A stretch of DNA of 36,265 nt from an uncultured Clostridia bacterium. Lineage in GTDB: Bacteria; Bacillota; Clostridia; Christensenellales; Borkfalkiaceae. Below are positions 32,255 through 36,265 of the stretch, in pieces; the stretch's first letter is position 1, and each line of letters starts with the position of its first letter. The notes beneath the pieces were generated by a model. That model was not told the origin of the DNA and searched no databases. It was given only the letters and a program-made list of their open reading frames with translations. Both the position numbers and the translations under genes were made by a program. The DNA lies in NCBI GenBank assembly GCA_947629725.1, contig CANREU010000002.1:1-36265 (forward strand), written 5' to 3'.

Positions 32255-32901
32255 CCGCGCAGCCTCGCGATCGTAGACGCCATGTCTTCGGACTTAAAGA
32301 CGGTGCTCCCCGCGACGATGACGTTCGCCCCCGCCGCGATCACGTCCTTCACGTTCTCCTCGGTGACGCCGCCGTCCACCTCGATGTCGAGCTCGGGGCG
32401 GCCCGCCTTCACGCAGTAATTGCGGACGGCTTCGAGCTTTTTGAGGGTCTCCCCGATGAATTTCTGCCCGCCCCAGCCGGGGTGCACGCTCATGAGAAGG
32501 AGCATATCCGCGCCCTCGTCCACGGCGGGAAAGAGCTTCTCCGCGGGCGTTTCGGGGTTGATGACGGCGCTCTTTTTTACGCCGCACGCCGCAATCTTTT
32601 TGAACAGCGCGGGGATATTGCACGCCTCGACGTGCACGGTGATGATGTCCGCACCCGCCTTTGCGAAGTCCTCGATATGCGTTTCGGGATGGAGCACCAT
32701 GAGGTGGCAGTCGAGGGGCAGCCCGATGTGCGGGCGGATCGCCTTCACCATCTGCGCGCCGAAGGTGATGGGCGGGACAAAACTGCCGTCCATCACGTCG
32801 CAATGCACATAGTCCGCACCGCCCTTTTCGAGCCTCTTTACTTCCTCGCCGACTTTGGAAAAATCGCTCGCGAGAATACTCGGCGCAATTTTGATGTTCA
32901 T
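32251..32901 (-). CDS. rpe: Ribulose-phosphate 3-epimerase
   Basis: A 216-residue TIM-barrel epimerase interconverting ribulose 5-phosphate and xylulose 5-phosphate in the pentose phosphate pathway. The start at 32901 follows GGGGAGGAAAC. Family motifs are complete: KIAPSILASDF, HCDVMDGSFVPPITFG with metal ligand His and catalytic Asp, LDCHLMV, SVHPGWGGQKF, and EVDGGV with the second catalytic Asp. It starts 40 bases behind the toxin gene with no promoter visible in the gap, so it may depend on the toxin-antitoxin promoter or on read-through from rlmN. Confidence 0.97.
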   Translation of the reverse strand: MNIKIAPSILASDFSKVGEEVKRLEKGGADYVHCDVMDGSFVPPITFGAQMVKAIRPHIGLPLDCHLMVLHPETHIEDFAKAGADIITVHVEACNIPALFKKIAACGVKKSAVINPETPAEKLFPAVDEGADMLLLMSVHPGWGGQKFIGETLKKLEAVRNYCVKAGRPELDIEVDGGVTEENVKDVIAAGANVIVAGSTVFKSEDMASTIARLRG

Positions 32902-32940
32902 GGTGTTTCCTCCCCCGTACATGGAAAAATTCATCGTTCG

Positions 32941-33261
32941 TTACAATTTCAGTTTCCCGAGGTCCATACGCGTATAACAAAAACGCAGAATGTTGATGCT
33001 GTCTTCGTTCTCGTTGATCTCGTAAATCAAAGCATAGTTACCTACGATAATATGGCGGATATTTTCATCCGCCACAAGAAACGATTTACAATCGGTTGCG
33101 GAATAGGGAAATTCGCAAATCGTCTCAATTACACCTTCGATCTTGTCCAAAAGGTCGATCGCAGCCTTCCCGTTACAGAGCGTTTCCGATATGTAAACAA
33201 GAGCCGCATCCACCTCCTGCTCGGCGAGCGGCGTCAGCTTATAGTCGTATTTACTTACCAT
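32941..33261 (-). CDS. RelE/ParE-family toxin
   Basis: A 106-residue toxin of the RelE/ParE superfamily: YKLTPLAEQEVDAALVYISE (N-terminal helices) and SFLVADENIRHIIVGNYALI, with the IRHIIVGNYALIYEI strand typical of the ParE/YoeB-like core, and INILRFCYTRMD near the C-terminus. It overlaps the antitoxin gene by 11 bases. RelE-type toxins cut mRNA on the ribosome; ParE-type toxins attack gyrase. The sequence alone does not decide between these. The pair is more AT-rich than its housekeeping neighbours. Confidence 0.85.
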   Translation of the reverse strand: MVSKYDYKLTPLAEQEVDAALVYISETLCNGKAAIDLLDKIEGVIETICEFPYSATDCKSFLVADENIRHIIVGNYALIYEINENEDSINILRFCYTRMDLGKLKL

Positions 33262-33511
33262 ACTTCGCTCTCAATTTTGCAAACGTGGCGGGACCATCTA
33301 AAAGCTCTCCGCGGTCTGCCTGCACCTTGCCCTCCATGATTTTGGAATACATTTCGACCTGCGCAAGCCTCTGTTCATACGCAGCCATACTCATAACAAC
33401 CATGTCGCCGTAGCCGTTTTTCGTGACGAAAATCGGCTCATTGCTCGCATTGCACATCTCCGAGAGCTTTGTCGTATCTCTTAAATCTCGAATAGGAATG
33501 ATCTGCGGCAC
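33251..33511 (-). CDS. Phd/YefM-family antitoxin
   Basis: An 86-residue antitoxin starting with GTG at 33511 behind GGAGGTGAAAG. The Phd/YefM fold is visible in IIPIRDLRDTTKLSEMC, PIFVTKNGYGDMVVMSMAAY and EQRLAQVEMY, with the toxin-binding tail at the C-terminus. The antitoxin precedes and overlaps the toxin, the usual order. It should bind its own promoter, where a near-palindrome (GCACAATTATGCGC, about 33555-33568) lies between the -35 and -10 boxes. Confidence 0.88.
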   Translation of the reverse strand: MPQIIPIRDLRDTTKLSEMCNASNEPIFVTKNGYGDMVVMSMAAYEQRLAQVEMYSKIMEGKVQADRGELLDGPATFAKLRAKYGK

Positions 33512-33548
33512 CTTTCACCTCCACAGCATTTTATGTTTTTGTGTCATC

Positions 33549-33577
33549 ATTATAGCACAATTATGCGCCAATGTCAA
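33549..33577 (-). promoter_or_regulatory. Toxin-antitoxin promoter and operator
   Basis: Consensus TTGACA (33572-33577), 17-bp spacer, TATAAT (33549-33554) on the minus strand. The spacer holds a near-palindrome likely bound by the antitoxin. It may also drive rpe. Confidence 0.85.
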
Positions 33578-33603
33578 GAAAAATATAAAATAAATAAAAT
33601 CTC

Positions 33604-34644
33604 TTATTCCTTTTCCGCGATATAGCTTGCCCGAAGCTGGCCGCAGGCGCCTCCTATGTCGCTCCCCATGCTGCGGCGGAGGGTCGCGGAGATGCCGCAC
33701 GAGAGGAGCGTTTTTAAGAACGCCTGCGCCGTCCGCTCGTCCGTCCCCTTCAGATCCCGCTCCTTCACCGCGTTGAGGCGGATGAGGTTGACGTGGCAGG
33801 GCCTCCCCTTCAAAAGTTTTGCAAGGGCAAGGGCGTGCTCCTCGTCCGCATTCTCCCCTTCGATGAGGGAATACTCGAAGATGTACCGCCGCCCCGTCCT
33901 CTCGAAATAGTAGGCGCATGCCGCGAGGATGTCTGCGATTTGATAGCGGTTTGCAATCGGCATCGTGCGGGCGCGCTCGGCGTCCGTCGTGGCGTGGAGG
34001 GAGACGGTGAGGTTGAGGGGGATCCCCTCCTCCGCGAATTTTCTCATCTCGGGCACCAGCCCACAGGTGGAGAGGGAGATGTTGCGCGCACTCATGTTGA
34101 GCCCCTCCTTCGCGGTGAGGTTGCGCAGGAATTTCACGACGTTCCCGTAGTTATCGAAGGGCTCGCCGCTCCCCATGAGGACGATGTTCGTCACGGCGCG
34201 CTCCCCCTTCTTCCCGCCCTCAAGGCGGTTTACGGCCAAAATTTGTCCCAAAATCTCCCCCGCCGTGAGGTCGCGGAGCCGTCCGCCCAGCGTCGAGGCG
34301 CAGAACTTGCACCCCATGCGGCAGCCGACCTGTGTGGAGACGCACTGTGTGTTGCCGTAGGAATATTGCATGAAGACCCCCTCAACGAGGTTGCCGTCCG
34401 CAAGTTCAAAGAGGAACTTCTTCGTGCCGTCGCGGGAGACAAAGGTCTCCCGTATCTTTACGGGCTCGTCCTCGAATTCCCCGAGGAGACGGGCGCGGAG
34501 GGAGGCGGAGACGGGGATCTCCGAGAGTTTTTTGCCCTGCGCGATCCCCTCCGCAAGCTGCTTCGCGCGGAAAGGCTTCTCCCCCGCGGAGAGAACGAGG
34601 GCGCAGAGTTCTTCGTAGGAGAGATCCTGCAATACCTTCTTCAT
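33604..34644 (-). CDS. rlmN: Dual-specificity 23S rRNA/tRNA adenine C2-methyltransferase RlmN
   Basis: A 346-residue radical-SAM methyltransferase that methylates A2503 of 23S rRNA and, in some bacteria, A37 of tRNA. The [4Fe-4S] motif is CRMGCKFC (Cys108, Cys112, Cys115). The SAM-binding GSGEPFDNY follows, and the catalytic Cys near the C-terminus is Cys334 in GGACGQL. Length is typical. Its ATG overlaps the rsmB stop by four bases. In B. subtilis prpC, prkC and rsgA follow, but here the toxin-antitoxin unit does. Confidence 0.97.
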   Translation of the reverse strand: MKKVLQDLSYEELCALVLSAGEKPFRAKQLAEGIAQGKKLSEIPVSASLRARLLGEFEDEPVKIRETFVSRDGTKKFLFELADGNLVEGVFMQYSYGNTQCVSTQVGCRMGCKFCASTLGGRLRDLTAGEILGQILAVNRLEGGKKGERAVTNIVLMGSGEPFDNYGNVVKFLRNLTAKEGLNMSARNISLSTCGLVPEMRKFAEEGIPLNLTVSLHATTDAERARTMPIANRYQIADILAACAYYFERTGRRYIFEYSLIEGENADEEHALALAKLLKGRPCHVNLIRLNAVKERDLKGTDERTAQAFLKTLLSCGISATLRRSMGSDIGGACGQLRASYIAEKE

Positions 34645-35888
34645 GCCTTCTTCCTCAATTTGACGACGTAAAATCCCGCGCCGTATGCCCTGTCGGGCAA
34701 AAATTGCAGCCCGAATTGCGTGTTTTCATGTGCGAGCGGGGAGGAAACCTCCTCCGCCGAAAAGTCCTCCGCATTTTTCAGAAACGCCCCGACGGTGCCG
34801 TCGTTCTCGAACGGAAGGAGGGAGCAGGTGGAGTAGTAAAGGCAGCCGCCGTCCCTCACATACCGCGCGCAGTTTTTGAGGATCGCGAGCTGGACTTCGC
34901 GAAGTCCGGGGAGGTCCTCCTCCCTCTTGAAGAGGGAAATGTCGGGATTTTCGGCGAGGGTGCCGAGCCCCGAGCAGGGCACGTCACAGAGCACCCCGTC
35001 GAACGATTTTGCCCACATGGGGTCGAAAAACGTGCCGTCTCCCTGCACGGCGATCACATTCTTTGCCCCCATGCGGCGGGCATAGCTCTCGATGAGAGAG
35101 ACGCGGTGCGGGTGCAATTCTTCGGCGACGACCTCCCCGCATTTTTCCGCAAGGAGGACGGACTTCCCTCCGGGCGCGGCGCAGGCGTCGAGGAGCCTTG
35201 CGCAGGGCTCCACGGCGTCGCAGACGGCGACGCTCCCCACCGATTGGAAGGTGTAGTCGCCGCGATCGTACCCCTCCCCCCGCACAAAGTTCTTGAAAAT
35301 TTTGAGGGTATCGAACGGGGTGTCGGTGTGCTCCCGCCCGAGGTAGTTTTCCATCTTGCAGACAAAGCGGACGGAGACGCCACAGCTTTTCGCGAGAACG
35401 ATGTCCTTCACCCGTTCGCCGTAAGTTTCGCGGAGCGCCTTCACGGCAAAGAGCGGATAGTTGCTCTCGACGGAGAGCCCCTCGTCCCCTTCGGGAAGTT
35501 GCACGGCGGAGGCGTCGAAGCGGCGCAAAAAGGCATTCGCAAAGCCCGCCGCGCCCCCTTTGCCCACCCGTTTCAAGAGGTCCACCGCCGTATCCGTAAC
35601 CATGTAGCGCGGCTTTTCCAAAAAGAGGAAGTGGTAGAGGGCGATCTTCAAAGCGGCCTTCACCGCGGGCTTCGGCGGCTTCTCCGCAAAACTTGCGATG
35701 CAGAGGGAGAGATAGGCGTCATGTTCCAGAACGCCGTAAACCGTCTTCACGGTGCCCGCACGGCCCTCCTTCTCCGTCCCGCCAAGCTCCTCTGCGAGGG
35801 CGATCTTCAAGTGCGCCCCGCCGCGGTACACCCGCATGAGGACGTTATATGCGTCATAGAACGGGTTCAAAACGCGCCCCCTCGGCAA
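34641..35888 (-). CDS. rsmB: 16S rRNA cytosine-967 C5-methyltransferase RsmB
   Basis: A 415-residue RsmB (Sun/Fmu). The N-terminal NusB-like RNA-binding domain covers about 1-130. The SAM-dependent methyltransferase has motif I LLDACAAPGGKS (232-243), the DVPCSGLG motif with Cys305 and the STCSLLPFEN motif with Cys355 (the two cysteines of the m5C mechanism). The frame opens with TTG at 35888, preceded by GGAAGG, inside the end of fmt (about 35-base overlap). The next in-frame ATG (35837) has no ribosome binding site. The order fmt-rsmB-rlmN is standard. Confidence 0.95.
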   Translation of the reverse strand: MPRGRVLNPFYDAYNVLMRVYRGGAHLKIALAEELGGTEKEGRAGTVKTVYGVLEHDAYLSLCIASFAEKPPKPAVKAALKIALYHFLFLEKPRYMVTDTAVDLLKRVGKGGAAGFANAFLRRFDASAVQLPEGDEGLSVESNYPLFAVKALRETYGERVKDIVLAKSCGVSVRFVCKMENYLGREHTDTPFDTLKIFKNFVRGEGYDRGDYTFQSVGSVAVCDAVEPCARLLDACAAPGGKSVLLAEKCGEVVAEELHPHRVSLIESYARRMGAKNVIAVQGDGTFFDPMWAKSFDGVLCDVPCSGLGTLAENPDISLFKREEDLPGLREVQLAILKNCARYVRDGGCLYYSTCSLLPFENDGTVGAFLKNAEDFSAEEVSSPLAHENTQFGLQFLPDRAYGAGFYVVKLRKKA

Positions 35889-36265
35889 GTTTCCTTCCGT
35901 TGAGGAAGGCGGTATCCGTCATACATTTGCCGCCCGCGGGCTGCAAAAGGGAGATGCGCACCGCGCCTTCGCCGCATGCGACGATGAGCCCCGTTTTCGG
36001 GTCGGCGGAGAGGATCTCCCCCGCCTCGCCGCTCCCCTCCGCGGGCAGGGCGTAGAAGAAATTCAGGATAAGCCCCCCCACGGTCCCCCAGCTCCCGGGG
36101 GCGGAAGAGAGCCCGCGCACAAGCGCGGAAACTTCGCGGGCGGGTCGCGAAAAGTCGACCTGCGTGCGCTGCACTTTCTTGCAGACGAGCCCCTCCCCCT
36201 GTTTTTTGAGGGTGTATTTTCCGCTCTCAACGGCTTCGAGCGCTTCGGGGATCAGCTTCGCCGCG
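35854..36265 (-). CDS. fmt: Methionyl-tRNA formyltransferase, C-terminal part
   Basis: The C-terminal 136 or so residues of Fmt, cut by the end of the window; the frame is open to 36264. It shows the linker and the C-terminal RNA-binding beta-barrel: VQRTQVDFSRPAREVSALV, RGLSSAPGSWG, and later TDTAFLNGRKLAEGARFEPV near the stop. Fmt formylates initiator Met-tRNA. The gene overlaps rsmB. Confidence 0.9.
   Translation of the reverse strand, partial: AAKLIPEALEAVESGKYTLKKQGEGLVCKKVQRTQVDFSRPAREVSALVRGLSSAPGSWGTVGGLILNFFYALPAEGSGEAGEILSADPKTGLIVACGEGAVRISLLQPAGGKCMTDTAFLNGRKLAEGARFEPVL

Overview
The window reads as chromosome from a GC-rich, sporulation-capable member of the Firmicutes, probably an uncultivated gut Clostridia lineage. 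The best evidence is the right-hand half. Read on the minus strand it carries fmt, rsmB, rlmN, rpe, thiN, spoVM, then rpmB, yloU (Asp23-like), yloV/fakA and recG, the gene order known around the Bacillus subtilis spoVM locus. Many surface proteins with LamG, InlB-type and BspA-type repeats, and LplABC-type sugar transport, fit a gut habitat. The taxonomic placement is inference.

Positions 21-15233 (minus strand) form one compact glycan-use operon: a LamG-type wall protein, a solute-binding lipoprotein, a secreted beta-helix lipoprotein, two ABC permeases, a GH36 alpha-galactosidase, a GH43-like enzyme, a second LamG protein and a small lipoprotein. Its predicted promoter (15299-15329) contains a run of nine Gs between the -35 and -10 boxes. 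A divergent AraC-type regulator (15461-16507) probably controls it and looks leaderless. A cytoplasmic SGNH esterase follows with its own promoter.

Positions 17.7-21.5 kb hold small stand-alone units, several AT-rich: a nucleotidyltransferase-like protein, tmRNA (ssrA) with an arginine-rich tag, two zinc-ribbon membrane proteins, a single-pass membrane protein, and a small XRE regulator whose divergent promoter region holds two palindromes.

Positions 21.5-36.3 kb carry the housekeeping cluster, which is disturbed in several ways. The slot usually holding prpC-prkC-rsgA contains a Phd/RelE-type toxin-antitoxin pair. thiN has lost about 60 N-terminal codons and is out of frame. A 21-codon spoVM is preserved between thiN and an M19 dipeptidase. 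The dipeptidase carries about 79 codons of translated palindromic repeat. Two lipoprotein genes have been placed between rpmB and the dipeptidase.

Those two lipoprotein genes (26109-27746 and 28150-30297) have the same promoter and the same roughly 190-nt leader. The leader folds into a long three-part stem whose paired bases differ between copies but stay complementary, followed by a candidate pseudoknot, an intrinsic terminator and a hairpin next to the ribosome binding site. I do not recognise this as a known riboswitch class. It is the strongest candidate here for an undescribed regulatory system.
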